Of a stretch of 64,000 nucleotides of DNA, positions 36,997 to 46,004 are shown in pieces; within the stretch, counting starts at the first letter, position 1; every line of letters starts with the position of its first letter. The position numbers and the translations under genes were made by a program. This DNA comes from Rheinheimera tangshanensis (GTDB lineage: Bacteria > Pseudomonadota > Gammaproteobacteria > Enterobacterales > Alteromonadaceae), in NCBI RefSeq assembly GCF_014645135.1, contig NZ_BMLH01000008.1, positions 62,001 through 126,000 on the forward strand. Direction: 5' to 3'. The notes beneath the pieces are model-generated. The model saw only the letters and a list, made by a program, of their open reading frames with translations. It did no database searches and was not told the DNA's origin.

Positions 36997-38826
36997 CTAT
37001 TCCACAGTCACTGACTTCGCCAGGTTACGTGGCTGGTCTACGTCTGTGCCTTTGATAATGGCGACGTAGTAGCTTAATAATTGCAGCGGAATAGTGTAGA
37101 TGATTGGTGCAATCAGCGGGTGTACGTGTGGCACGCTGATCACACGCTGTGTTGCGTCTGATTTAAAGTGAGCATCGATGTCAGCGAATATGTACATGAT
37201 GCCGCCACGGGCACGCACTTCTTCCACGTTTGACTGCAGTTTTTCCAGCAGTTCGTTGTTTGGCGCTACCACAATAATTGGCATATCAGCGTCAATCAGT
37301 GCCAATGGGCCATGTTTCAGCTCGCCTGCGGCATAAGCTTCAGCGTGAATGTAGGAAATTTCTTTCAGCTTCAGCGCGCCTTCCATAGCGATAGGGTACT
37401 GGTCGCCACGGCCTAAAAACAACGAGTTGTGCTTGTCAGCGAACTCTGTCGCCAAAGCTTCGATTTTTGGCGCTAGTGTTAAAGTTTCTTCCAGTTTGGC
37501 TGGCAGCGATTTTAATGCCTGCACCATGTCCTGTTGCTGCTGTGAGGTTAAACCATTGTATTTACCAATGGCCAACGTCAGCATCGACAAACCTACTAAC
37601 TGAGTAGTGAAAGCTTTAGTAGATGCAACACCAATTTCAGCGCCAGCACGGGTCATAAAGGCCAGATCTGATTCACGTACCAGTGAAGAACCAGCCACGT
37701 TACAAATAGTTAAGCTACCGATGTAACCCGCTTCTTTGGCTAAACGTAAGGCCGCTAAAGTGTCTGCCGTTTCACCAGACTGGGAAATGCTGACCAGCAA
37801 GCTGCCTGGCTGCACAAACGACTTGCGGTAACGGAATTCAGAGGCAATCTCCACGTTACAGGAAATACCAGCTAAAGATTCCAGCCAGTAACGTGCCACC
37901 ATACCTGAGTGGTACGAGGTACCGCAGGCAACGATTTGCACGTGACGGACTTTTTTGAACAGTTCAGCGGCGCCGTTACCAAAAGTCTCGTCCAGCACTG
38001 AGTCTGAACCTAAACGACCTTCTAAGGTGTTGCTGATAGCATGTGGCTGTTCGTAGATTTCTTTTAACATAAAGTGGCGGTACTGACCTTTGTCACCGGC
38101 ATCATAGCTGGCGGTAGATTCAGTAATAGTGCGCTCGACTTGGTTGCCGTTTTTGTCGTACACAGTCACGCTGGTACGGGTAATTTCAGCCACGTCGCCT
38201 TCTTCTAAGAACATAAAACGACGAGTGACTGGTAACAGAGCTAACTGATCAGAAGCGATAAAGTTTTCGCCTATACCAAAACCTATCACCAATGGGCTAC
38301 CTGAACGGGCTACCACTAAATGGCTTGGGTCGTTTTGGTCCATCAGTACAGTGCCGTACGCGCCGTTAAATTGTTTGACCGCAGTTTGTACTGCAGCTAA
38401 CAAAGAACCAGCTGTTTTCATTTCTTCAGCCACTAAGTGCGCAATAACCTCAGTGTCAGTGTCAGAATTAAACACATAACCTTTGGCTTTTAACATTTCA
38501 CGCAGCGGGCCGTGGTTTTCGATAATGCCGTTATGCACCACTGAAATATTGCCGGAAACGTGTGGGTGAGCGTTACGCTCTGAAGGTTCGCCGTGGGTAG
38601 CCCAGCGAGTGTGCGCAATACCAGTGCCGCCAACAACAGGGGTTAATTTTACTGCGTCAGACAACTCTTTTACTTTACCTAAACGGCGGATACGTTGTAA
38701 TTCGCCTGTTGGGCTGATGATCGCCACACCGGCAGAGTCATAACCACGGTATTCCAGACGGCGTAAGCCTTCCACCAAAATGTCGACTACGTCACGTTGT
38801 GCTACAGCACCTACTATTCCACACAT
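36997..38826 (-). CDS. glmS: Glutamine-fructose-6-phosphate aminotransferase (isomerizing)
   Basis: A 609-residue enzyme of standard length. N-terminal class II glutamine amidotransferase: catalytic Cys2 in '[33 protein letters not shown]', with '[13 protein letters not shown]'. Two SIS domains ('[18 protein letters not shown]', '[16 protein letters not shown]', '[38 protein letters not shown]') and the C-terminal '[11 protein letters not shown]' lid tail complete it. It makes glucosamine-6-phosphate, the first step toward UDP-GlcNAc; glmU lies about 9 kb away. It follows the DeoR-type regulator with a 6-bp gap, so the two form an operon. Confidence 0.98.
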   Translation of the reverse strand: MCGIVGAVAQRDVVDILVEGLRRLEYRGYDSAGVAIISPTGELQRIRRLGKVKELSDAVKLTPVVGGTGIAHTRWATHGEPSERNAHPHVSGNISVVHNGIIENHGPLREMLKAKGYVFNSDTDTEVIAHLVAEEMKTAGSLLAAVQTAVKQFNGAYGTVLMDQNDPSHLVVARSGSPLVIGFGIGENFIASDQLALLPVTRRFMFLEEGDVAEITRTSVTVYDKNGNQVERTITESTASYDAGDKGQYRHFMLKEIYEQPHAISNTLEGRLGSDSVLDETFGNGAAELFKKVRHVQIVACGTSYHSGMVARYWLESLAGISCNVEIASEFRYRKSFVQPGSLLVSISQSGETADTLAALRLAKEAGYIGSLTICNVAGSSLVRESDLAFMTRAGAEIGVASTKAFTTQLVGLSMLTLAIGKYNGLTSQQQQDMVQALKSLPAKLEETLTLAPKIEALATEFADKHNSLFLGRGDQYPIAMEGALKLKEISYIHAEAYAAGELKHGPLALIDADMPIIVVAPNNELLEKLQSNVEEVRARGGIMYIFADIDAHFKSDATQRVISVPHVHPLIAPIIYTIPLQLLSYYVAIIKGTDVDQPRNLAKSVTVE

Positions 38827-38832
38827 AAAGTC

Positions 38833-39612
38833 TTACTCCACTGATCCAAGGGGGGCGCAAATCACTTTTACGCCTTGTTGTTCTATTTGTTGTTTTGCGC
38901 TGGCGGGTAACTTGTCGTCTGTTACCAGTATTTTGATGGACGACCAGGGCAATTCTAAGTTGTGGATTTTCCGGCCTATTTTGTCGGACTCCACCATCAC
39001 CACCACTTCACGCGCCACTTCTGCCATCACCCGGCTTAAGCTGGTCAGCTCATTAAAAGTAGTAGTACCACGCTGCAGATCAATGCCATCGGCACCAATA
39101 AACAGCTGGTCGAAATCGTATGCACGTAAAACCTGTTCCGCCAGCTGGCCCTGAAAAGCCTCAGACTGTGGGTCCCAACTGCCACCTGTCATCAGCAGTG
39201 TAGGTTCGTTTTCCAGTTCACGTAATGCATTGGCAATAGACAAGGAATTAGTCATCACTACTAAACCTTGTTTATGCGACAGTTCAGGCAATAAAGCTGC
39301 TGTGGTGCTGCCGCTGTCGAGAATAATGCGGTTGTGGTCACGAATCAGCTCTGCAGCAGCTTTGGCCAGAATTTGCTTTCGTTCTGAAACTTTTTCGACC
39401 GCGGCTTCCTGGATCAGTTCATGCGGCACTTGCACTGCTCCACCATAACGACGCAATAACAAGCCATTATCTTCCAGTGCAGCTAAGTCTTTACGAATAG
39501 TCACTTCAGAAGTTTCAAAGTGATGGGCCAACTGCTCAACACTGACTTCGCCCTGCAGATTCAGCAGATCAAGAATAGCGCGGCGGCGTTGTTGGGTGTT
39601 TCGTTTGTTCAT
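38833..39612 (-). CDS. DeoR-family regulator of glmS
   Basis: About 259 residues from the ATG at 39612 ('MNKRNTQQRRRAILDLLNLQGEVSVEQLAHHFETSEVTIRKDLAALEDNGLLLRRYGGA'), the DeoR helix-turn-helix. A 20-residue-longer frame would run into the inverted repeat upstream. The C-terminal DeoRC sugar-phosphate sensor has 'ILDSGSTTAALLPELS' and 'LFIGADGIDLQRGTTTFNELTSLSRVMAE'. This arrangement (regulator directly before glmS) is found in related gammaproteobacteria. The likely effector is glucosamine-6-P or a similar hexose phosphate. It is probably autoregulated through the palindrome at 39623-39667. Confidence 0.92.
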   Translation of the reverse strand: MNKRNTQQRRRAILDLLNLQGEVSVEQLAHHFETSEVTIRKDLAALEDNGLLLRRYGGAVQVPHELIQEAAVEKVSERKQILAKAAAELIRDHNRIILDSGSTTAALLPELSHKQGLVVMTNSLSIANALRELENEPTLLMTGGSWDPQSEAFQGQLAEQVLRAYDFDQLFIGADGIDLQRGTTTFNELTSLSRVMAEVAREVVVMVESDKIGRKIHNLELPWSSIKILVTDDKLPASAKQQIEQQGVKVICAPLGSVE

Positions 39613-39622
39613 CTGCCAGTCA

Positions 39623-39667
39623 TTTAAGTTTCGTTTCGAAAGATATTTTACAGAAACGAAACTTAAA
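39623..39667. promoter_or_regulatory. Operator for the glmS DeoR-type regulator
   Basis: A perfect 15-bp inverted repeat, TTTAAGTTTCGTTTC (39623-39637) and GAAACGAAACTTAAA (39653-39667), separated by 15 bp. Each arm holds tandem TTTC/TTTCG units of the kind DeoR-family proteins bind. It lies just upstream of the regulator start. Confidence 0.75.
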
Positions 39668-39709
39668 CGCAAGAGTGAAAGTTAAATTCAGTGTTTGTGG
39701 AGAGTGTGA

Positions 39710-39881
39710 GCAGTCAACAAAGCTGCGGCTTTAAATACGAGAAGTGTTTAGCCTAAGTAATTGATGATGCAGAGAGGCGACAAGCAAACGAGACCCCAGG
39801 AGCATAGTTGTCTATGCGACTGGGGCGATACTCTTTCCTCAACATCAGGCGCAGTCAACAAAGCTGCAGCTTCAAGTACGA
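39710..39881. repeat. Intergenic repeat: direct repeats flanking a long hairpin
   Basis: Two 31-bp direct copies (39710-39740 and 39851-39881; 28/31 identical; both with GCAGTCAACAAAGCTGC and TACGA) flank a near-perfect hairpin at 39794-39825. The hairpin is CCCCAG-GA-GCATAG-TTGT-CTATGC-GA-CTGGGG, where the internal GA/GA could form tandem sheared pairs. It resembles the short palindromic intergenic elements scattered in Shewanella/Rheinheimera-type genomes. It has no coding content. Confidence 0.7.
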
Positions 39882-39888
39882 CGGCTAA

Positions 39889-40644
39889 TTAGTGTTGATG
39901 TGAAGCTTCAGGCCCTATCAAAACCAGCATCAGCAGCACACCAAGCCCCATCATCAGGCCATGTAACCACAGAGGTTGTTCAACATTTTTGCGCAGCAGC
40001 GGCATTAAATCGGCGCTGGCTAAATAAATAAAAGCACCGGCTGTAATAGCCAATAAGATATTCAGATTAGGGGTTAACCAATGACTGATAGTCAAGGTCG
40101 CTACTGCACCTAATACACAAGCGCTGGCCGATAACAGGTTATACAACAAAGCTTTTTTACGGCTGAAACCGGCATGCAGTAATACAGCAACATCGGCAAT
40201 TTCCTGTGGTATTTCATGGATCAGAATAGCGACTGTCGTTGTCACACCCAATAAAGGGTCGACCAGAAAACTGCCTGCTATTAATACACCATCAATAAAA
40301 TTGTGAACTCCATCAGCCACCAGATTCACTTTGCCATAGCTGGCGGTGCTTATCGCCTGATCCGGTAGTTGTGGATGGCCATGTTGCAGCGCACGTTCCA
40401 GAAAGTAAAAACCTAATAAACCCGCTAATACCCAACCAAAAAGCTGACGATGCGACTCCTGATGCTGCAGTGCGTCCGGCAATAAATGTAAAAAAGCATT
40501 GGCCAGCAATACACCTACAGCCAGACTTAAAATCAGTGGTAAAAAACGTTGTAGTTTTTTTTGCGGCAGCAGAAATAACACGGCCCCGGACAGGGATACC
40601 AGCATCACCAAAAAGGCAGCCAGCAGGATAAACAGAGTTAACAT
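39889..40644 (-). CDS. ZIP-family divalent metal transporter
   Basis: A 251-residue membrane protein with eight hydrophobic segments. The ZIP metal-site helices are clear: helix IV 'NLVADGVHNFIDGVLIAGSFL' (HNFxDG) and helix V 'AILIHEIPQEIADVAVLLHAGFS' (HEIPQE). A histidine-bearing loop ('HQESHRQ', 'ALQHGHPQLPDQ') precedes them. It would move Zn2+ or Fe2+ into the cytoplasm. It reads away from a repeat-rich region and ends inside the 39.7-kb repeat block. Confidence 0.92.
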   Translation of the reverse strand: MLTLFILLAAFLVMLVSLSGAVLFLLPQKKLQRFLPLILSLAVGVLLANAFLHLLPDALQHQESHRQLFGWVLAGLLGFYFLERALQHGHPQLPDQAISTASYGKVNLVADGVHNFIDGVLIAGSFLVDPLLGVTTTVAILIHEIPQEIADVAVLLHAGFSRKKALLYNLLSASACVLGAVATLTISHWLTPNLNILLAITAGAFIYLASADLMPLLRKNVEQPLWLHGLMMGLGVLLMLVLIGPEASHQH

Positions 40645-40767
40645 AAAAAATCCTGTCCTATGGGAAATAACAGCGGATAAAGATGATCAAGGTAAGGCAG
40701 CAAGAGCCACACTAAAAACCTGTGACATTATAACGTTTTTTCCTTAATGTGATCTTTGTTTTTAAAG

Positions 40768-40967
40768 AAAAAATCGTCAGGAACGATTTTTAACAGCTTC
40801 AGCTGGCCCAAAGGGTAAGCGCCATGGATGGCTGCGAATAAAAAATCGTCAGGAACGATTTTTAACAATGCGAAGCATTGGCCCGAAGGGTGAGCGCCAT
40901 GGATGGCTGCGAATAAAAAATCGTCAGGAACGATTTTTAACAGCTTTAGCTGGCCCAAAGGGTGAAG
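40768..40967. repeat. Tandem hairpin repeat array (2.7 units of 72-75 bp)
   Basis: Three head-to-tail copies starting at 40768, 40840 and 40915; the third is truncated at about 40967. Each begins with the hairpin AAAAATCGT-CAGGA-ACGATTTTT. A second stem then differs in sequence but keeps its pairing: CAGC-TTC-AGCTGG in copy 1, CAATGC-GAA-GCATTGG in copy 2, CAGC-TTT-AGCTGG in copy 3. After that comes a conserved stretch with GCGCCATGGATGGCTGCGAAT. Any reading frame through it is an artefact of the repetition. Confidence 0.85.
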
Positions 40968-41046
40968 CCGGAAATAGCATTGCCAACAAGTTTGGCAATG
41001 CCCGGATGAGCGCCAGTGGCTCTGTCCACTGGCCGGAATGCGCCAA

Positions 41047-41080
41047 GGACAGTTGCGACATACCGTCCTTCCCTGGACAT
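41047..41080. repeat. Dispersed intergenic element, copy 1
   Basis: A stretch with CAGTTGCGACATACCGTCC followed by TTCC and CATA, matching 47871-47902 with few differences. In both places it lies directly beyond the T-run of a minus-strand terminator. Confidence 0.55.
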
Positions 41081-41112
41081 AAAAAAACCACCTGTCTTCC
41101 CAGCAGGTGGTT
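41081..41112 (-). terminator. Terminator of the haem/transferrin-type receptor
   Basis: Stem AACCACCTG / CAGGTGGTT with a 9-nt loop and seven T on the minus strand, about 100 bp beyond the receptor stop. Confidence 0.85.
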
Positions 41113-41212
41113 GAGCATTCTCTCAAAAGACCAGGGTAACGTAGAAAGCGGGGCAATTTAGGGGCGCGGTTTATCCGCGCCGCCGGAGGTTGAACCCGAT
41201 CTCCGTCAAGGA

Positions 41213-43543
41213 TCAGAAACTGTAACTGACACTCAACTTGGCATAACGGCCCGGTTCGCTGTAACGCAGAATACCGTCGGCACTGATATTGTTTCTGCTG
41301 CTGGCGGCATAACGAATACGCTCCCAGCGGTAGTATTCTTTATCCAGCAGGTTATAAACTCCGACATTCAGTAACCAATTGTCGCCAAATTCCATAGTGC
41401 TGACTAAATCCATCACAGTAGAGCTGTTTGGTAAATAGGTCACCAGCGCGGTCTGGGTGCCGTCGTCTTCGGTTTCATAGGCGTCTTCAGCTTTGACTTC
41501 AGCGCTGTAACTTAAGTTAGCCGCCAGACTCCACCAGTCGGTTGCTCTGTAACTGACCCCTGCCACTAGTTTATCCGGGCTGATGGTGATCATCGGATCG
41601 CCGTTTTCTTTTTCGCCATCATGATGAGTGTACGCCAATTGAGAGCTCCAATTCTGACCGAAGCGCCATGCCCCCTGGATCTCAATACCTGTTACATCGA
41701 CGTCACCGACGTTTTCATTGATGGTATATGCGTTGCCTTGCGTTTCTGTACAGCCTGAAGTGGTACAGTTTTGATACACAGTGTTCGGATTTTGCACCCG
41801 GGTTGCAATGGCAATCATGTCTTGATAATTGTCTTTAAATACAGCCAGTTTAATTCTGCTGTTTTCACCCTGCCACTGATAGGCCAACTCCAGGTTGGTG
41901 CTGTATTCAGCGTCCAGGTTTGGATTCGATACTGAACCGTACAAACCTGAAACTGTTGCTCCGGTTGCTTTGTCTGTACGACTGACGGAGGAGGTTTGGA
42001 AATACATTTCTTCAGTACTTGGCGCCCGGAAACCACGACCCAGTTGCAAGGCGACACTTTGCTGTTCTGTCAGCTGATAAGTTCCGACTAACTGACCAGT
42101 CAGGGCGCTGAAACTGGCATCCTGCACTGTACCTGTAGCGTCGGTAAAGCCTTGATTTAAAGTAGGGCTATACGCGACATGGTCATAACGTAAGCCACTG
42201 ATTAAACTAAAAGCGCTGTCATTAAATTTGATGCTATCGCGCAGATAAAGATGCCATAAGTCCGCGTCTGTCTCTGGCACAAAATCAGGGTCTATTTCCT
42301 GCTTTGCTACAGCCATGGTTTGACCGACATAACTGGTGTCTATAGCGGAGAAATCAACAGATTTTTGCTCCAAAGCACCGCCATACACCAGCTGATGGCT
42401 GCTGCCCTGAGTGTGCAGCTCTTTGTCCAAAGCAAAAGCCCACTTCAGCAAATCCTGTTCGTAATCACGGTCTTCACTGCGGTAACAAGGGCCTGCTGTA
42501 CATAAACGCGCTGCACTGGCAGGAGCAAGCATCAAGGTGAAAGCGTCATTTTGGGTTTTCTGATAATCCAGGCTGGTAGAGAAGGCGTCAAATAATTGAT
42601 GACCAGCTAACCAATTGTATTGTAAACCAATACGGCTGCGTTCCTGCTGGTCGTCACTGGTGCGGGTCAGGTAGCTACGGCTTAACCAGGATAAGTTATT
42701 GGTGTCGATATCTGCTTTAAATAACTCAGCGGTCAGGCCAATATCCTGCGTCTCTGTCAGCTGGTACTTTAATTTGGTCAGTATATTGTGGCTGCTGTTG
42801 TCTTGTGGATCGGCAACAGGGCGGCCTGAACCTGTAATGGCCTGGCGCTCTGCTGAGTCGGCATAGTTTTCCATTTCGTGGCCTTCACGCTTGGTCAGCA
42901 CGGCCAAAGCTTCCAGTTTGCCAGTACGGTTTGCCACTGTCACAGTGCCTTGAGTTTCATCATTGGCACCACTGTAAGCCGCTTTTAACCGGACAAAAGT
43001 ATCGTTACCTTCTGGTTCTAAATAGTCTGCTGCGTCTTTAGTGACAAAAAGTACGGCGCCGCCTAAAGAGCCACTGCCTGCGGCTATGGCGTCAGCACCT
43101 TTGACGATTTCAATTTGTTTCACCGCATCCGGGTCTATACCACCACGGCCGGCCGCAAAGAAATCGTAAAAGGCATAAGTGGGCGGGTTTAAGGTTTCAC
43201 CTACAGACAAACCGTCGACCGTCATAGCGACCTGATTGCCTTCCAGACCACGGATATTAAAGCCGGCCGAACCAAAACGGCCCTGATCAGTTAAGCTGAC
43301 GCCAGGGATATAACGCACCATGTCTTCTAAACGCTGCACCTGCTGTTGTTCCAGCTGTTTGGCTTTGATCACTGTGCTATTGGCTGTGGTCGATTTTTTA
43401 TCTTCAAGCGCAGTAGCAGTGACAGTCACAGCATCCAGTTGTGACAACTCTTTTGCGGCCTCTTCAGCTGCAACTTCGGCTAACAGGGAGGTGGAAAATA
43501 AGCTGCTAATAGCAACAGCAATTACAGTTTTAGAACAGGGCAT
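41213..43543 (-). CDS. TonB-dependent haemoglobin/transferrin/lactoferrin-family receptor
   Basis: A 776-residue outer-membrane receptor with a signal peptide ('MPCSKTVIAVAISSLFSTSLLAEVA'). The TonB-box region 'LDAVTVTATALEDKK' is followed by the plug: 'VQRLEDMVRYIPGVSLTDQGRFGSAGFNIRGLEGNQVAMTVDGLSVGETLNPP' and 'DAVKQIEIVKGADAIAAGSGSLGGAVLFVTKDAADYL', the pattern of the haem/haemoglobin and transferrin receptor family. It ends 'YAKLSVSYSF'. A Fur box lies 63 bp upstream, so it is iron-repressed. The natural ligand is uncertain. It shares promoter sequence with the DUF4198 operon upstream. Confidence 0.93.
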   Translation of the reverse strand: MPCSKTVIAVAISSLFSTSLLAEVAAEEAAKELSQLDAVTVTATALEDKKSTTANSTVIKAKQLEQQQVQRLEDMVRYIPGVSLTDQGRFGSAGFNIRGLEGNQVAMTVDGLSVGETLNPPTYAFYDFFAAGRGGIDPDAVKQIEIVKGADAIAAGSGSLGGAVLFVTKDAADYLEPEGNDTFVRLKAAYSGANDETQGTVTVANRTGKLEALAVLTKREGHEMENYADSAERQAITGSGRPVADPQDNSSHNILTKLKYQLTETQDIGLTAELFKADIDTNNLSWLSRSYLTRTSDDQQERSRIGLQYNWLAGHQLFDAFSTSLDYQKTQNDAFTLMLAPASAARLCTAGPCYRSEDRDYEQDLLKWAFALDKELHTQGSSHQLVYGGALEQKSVDFSAIDTSYVGQTMAVAKQEIDPDFVPETDADLWHLYLRDSIKFNDSAFSLISGLRYDHVAYSPTLNQGFTDATGTVQDASFSALTGQLVGTYQLTEQQSVALQLGRGFRAPSTEEMYFQTSSVSRTDKATGATVSGLYGSVSNPNLDAEYSTNLELAYQWQGENSRIKLAVFKDNYQDMIAIATRVQNPNTVYQNCTTSGCTETQGNAYTINENVGDVDVTGIEIQGAWRFGQNWSSQLAYTHHDGEKENGDPMITISPDKLVAGVSYRATDWWSLAANLSYSAEVKAEDAYETEDDGTQTALVTYLPNSSTVMDLVSTMEFGDNWLLNVGVYNLLDKEYYRWERIRYAASSRNNISADGILRYSEPGRYAKLSVSYSF

Positions 43544-43605
43544 GACGCTCTCCTTGACGAGCTAAAGAGGTGTGGTAAGTCCACAGGATGGCGTTATGCT
43601 AGATC

Positions 43606-43624
43606 AAATAAGAATCATTCTCAA
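43606..43624. promoter_or_regulatory. Fur box upstream of TonB receptor
   Basis: AAATAAGAATCATTCTCAA, a good match to the 19-bp Fur consensus, 63 bp before the receptor start. The preceding CTAGATCAAATAAGAATC is shared with the promoter at 46845. Confidence 0.82.
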
Positions 43625-43755
43625 TAATAAAATTCAATTTATTTTATATATTTCAATAACTTATTATTTTAATAACGCAAAAAACTCCCTATCCAGAGAA
43701 TAGGGAGAACAACAGGAGTTGGCAGGCAACTCAACAGGAATTTGATTCTAAAAAC

Positions 43756-45084
43756 TTAGCCGTCTTTGCTCTGAAGTTGCAGGCGCACCAGCCCCAGTTC
43801 AGCTTCACCGTGCTGCTGTACTGGCTGCAGATCGGCTTGCCAATTCAGCGGCAAAGTTAAATGTTCGTGGCCACCATGTTCACGCGCTACTTCCAGATGT
43901 AACTGGTATTGACCCCATGGCACCACAGCACCTTGCTGATCACGACCATCCCACTGCAGCTGATAAGTACCGGGCTTTTGCGTAGCGCCGGCAATCTGAT
44001 CTATTTGCTCCGGATTTTTCCGACCCAATCGACGCCACCAGTGATTCAGCTCCTGATACCATCGGCTTTGCTGGCCGACCAGACTCAATTGCCGTACAGG
44101 TTTTTTCTGCTGATCGGTCAGCCATACCGACACATAAGGTCTTTTGTAATTACCATCAGTAAATTTGGGGAGCTGATAGCTGATCTGCAGCTCTAGTTGC
44201 TGGCTTTGGCTTTTATCCGCCAGATAGTGATACCAGGAGTTAGACGCATACCAGTTGGCCGAATCTGTTTTGATTAAAGCTGCGGCCTGCTGTTGATCGG
44301 TCAGCTGCTGGCCCTGCTTCAGATCCAGCACTGCCAGACTTTGCGCCAATAAATAGGCTGTGACTGCATCTTTAGCGAGCACTGTAGCTGTTGGACCGAA
44401 TTCCACTGGCCAGCCTTCTGCCGGGTTCAATAGCGGGCTAAAAGTCCGGTACGACACTTTATAACCTTGCTGAGTATCAGCAGTTTCAGTCTGAGCTAAA
44501 GCGATTGAACTCAGCTGTAGTTGCTGCAGTAAGGGCTGTTCAGTGCCCAGACTCAGCGGTATGGCGCCCGCATCAGACCATAACAACCGGCTGACACCAG
44601 ATTGCAGATCAATCTGCTTTAATTGCGGGAACCAGCTCTTAAACAGCGTTGCCGTTTCGTCCAACAAACGGGCATTGGCTAAACCGTCCAGCTGCCAAAG
44701 CACCGCAGATTTATTGGCTTCAGTCAGTACCATCTGCTCTATGGCTCTGGTTTGACGGCGTAATTCCACTCTGTCCGGCAATTGCTGGCTCTTAACCGCT
44801 TGTTGCCATTGCTGTGCTATAGCGCCTAAACGGCAGCTGTAACTTTGCTGGCTTAGTGCACGCCATTCCTCGCAGAGCTTAATTAGATCTTGTTGCTTGG
44901 GTTGAGACGTGGCTAACCAGTGTTGAAACTGGGGTTGTCTGGCCTGCCAGTCCTTTTGGCTGACGCCTTCCAGCTGCAATTTCAGCTGCTTCCCTGCAAC
45001 ATCTTGCTGATAACTGACAGAGTCAGCCAGCACCAGCACAGGACTGAACGATAATAGCGTCAATGGCCAGACAATAGCTTTCAT
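43756..45084 (-). CDS. Degenerate ApbE-like domain fused to DUF2271
   Basis: A 442-residue exported protein (signal peptide 1-20). Residues about 110-290 resemble an ApbE flavin transferase: 'LKQIDLQSGVSRLLWSDAGAIPLSLG' and 'GPTATVLAKDAVTAYLLAQSLAVLDLKQGQQLTDQQQAAALIKTD'. The acidic metal/catalytic position of the usual A-D-A-L-A-T motif is replaced (V-T-A-Y-L-L-A), so it is probably not a working FMN transferase. Residues about 300-442 are DUF2271. Its start overlaps the EF-hand gene stop (TAATG), so it is the third gene of the DUF4198 operon. The DUF2271 half is paralogous to the gene at the left edge. Confidence 0.8.
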   Translation of the reverse strand: MKAIVWPLTLLSFSPVLVLADSVSYQQDVAGKQLKLQLEGVSQKDWQARQPQFQHWLATSQPKQQDLIKLCEEWRALSQQSYSCRLGAIAQQWQQAVKSQQLPDRVELRRQTRAIEQMVLTEANKSAVLWQLDGLANARLLDETATLFKSWFPQLKQIDLQSGVSRLLWSDAGAIPLSLGTEQPLLQQLQLSSIALAQTETADTQQGYKVSYRTFSPLLNPAEGWPVEFGPTATVLAKDAVTAYLLAQSLAVLDLKQGQQLTDQQQAAALIKTDSANWYASNSWYHYLADKSQSQQLELQISYQLPKFTDGNYKRPYVSVWLTDQQKKPVRQLSLVGQQSRWYQELNHWWRRLGRKNPEQIDQIAGATQKPGTYQLQWDGRDQQGAVVPWGQYQLHLEVAREHGGHEHLTLPLNWQADLQPVQQHGEAELGLVRLQLQSKDG

Positions 45085-45995
45085 TACTCAGCCGTACCTT
45101 TGTTTGCTTCTGCTTCAATAACAGGCAAGGCTTCCGCCATAGTCACTTGCTGGTTTAGATCCGTATCCCAGCGTTTGAACATACGTTCGCCCGAGGCATT
45201 AAACTCGGCGCTACTCACTTGCTGATTGTTGTCTTTATCCAAAGCTTTAAAGCGTACTGCAGCCTGCTTTAGCTGGGCGGTACGGGTTTTGGCGATTTGA
45301 CGGTCCAGACGATCCACAAATTCGTTCAGGTATTCATCGCTGCTCAGCTCAGCGTTTTTGTCCAGATCAGTACGGGCAAAAGCGGCATCACGTTGTTGTT
45401 GGTATTCAGTTTTGTCGACCTTACCGTCGCCATTCTGGTCATACATATCCAACATACCAACCACACTGTGGGTCGTTGGCATCACTAAAGCTGGGCGGGC
45501 GCGCACTGTTTGTTTGGCATCGGGTTTACGCTCACGCTCTGGTAGTGGGTCAGCTTTACTGATCACGCCATCTTTATTGGTATCTATATAGGCAAAAGCT
45601 TTATCACCAGAGGCGTTGTATTCGTCGTGGCCTATGGTTTTGCTTTTGTTTTTGTCCAGCGCTTCGATGCGCACCAGCGTTTGTTTGATTTGGCCTGTAC
45701 GTTCGGTATCGAGTTTTTTATCCAAACGACCAGCGTATTCATTAACGTATTCGTCCACCGACACCTGACCATTTTTGTTCTCGTCCATAGCGCTGTAACG
45801 CTGCTGACGTACTTCTGCAAATTCAGCCTCACTGACAGTGCCGTCTTTATCTAGATCATAATCCTGAATAAAACTGGCTTTACCCTGAGCTGTAGGCTGA
45901 TGGGCTGGCTTTTTAGGGGCTTTTTCATCTGCAGCTAAATAACAGCTGGTGATGGCTAAAAATAAAGTAAGGGCTGTGCTTCTGCGTTGCATCAT
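45084..45995 (-). CDS. Secreted EF-hand calcium-binding protein (eight EF loops)
   Basis: A 303-residue protein with a signal peptide ('STALTLFLAITSCYLAADE'). Eight EF-hand-like loops can be counted: DYDLDKDGTVSEAE, DENKNGQVSVDE, DKNKSKTIGHDE, DTNKDGVISKAD, DQNGDGKVDKTE, DLDKNAELSSDE, DKDNNQQVSSAE and DTDLNQQVTMAE. They fall into two similar four-loop halves of about 130 residues, suggesting internal duplication. It lies between the DUF4198 and ApbE-like/DUF2271 genes, 9 bp from the first and overlapping the second by one base. A periplasmic Ca2+- or metal-binding role within the iron-regulated set is inferred. Confidence 0.88.
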   Translation of the reverse strand: MMQRRSTALTLFLAITSCYLAADEKAPKKPAHQPTAQGKASFIQDYDLDKDGTVSEAEFAEVRQQRYSAMDENKNGQVSVDEYVNEYAGRLDKKLDTERTGQIKQTLVRIEALDKNKSKTIGHDEYNASGDKAFAYIDTNKDGVISKADPLPERERKPDAKQTVRARPALVMPTTHSVVGMLDMYDQNGDGKVDKTEYQQQRDAAFARTDLDKNAELSSDEYLNEFVDRLDRQIAKTRTAQLKQAAVRFKALDKDNNQQVSSAEFNASGERMFKRWDTDLNQQVTMAEALPVIEAEANKGTAE

Positions 45996-46004
45996 AAACT
46001 CCTG

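Noticed and set aside
40728-41156. 142-codon minus-strand frame in the repeat region
   Set aside because: It is built from the tandem 72-75 bp repeats; the protein repeats itself (IVPDDFLFAAIHGA) because the unit length is divisible by three.
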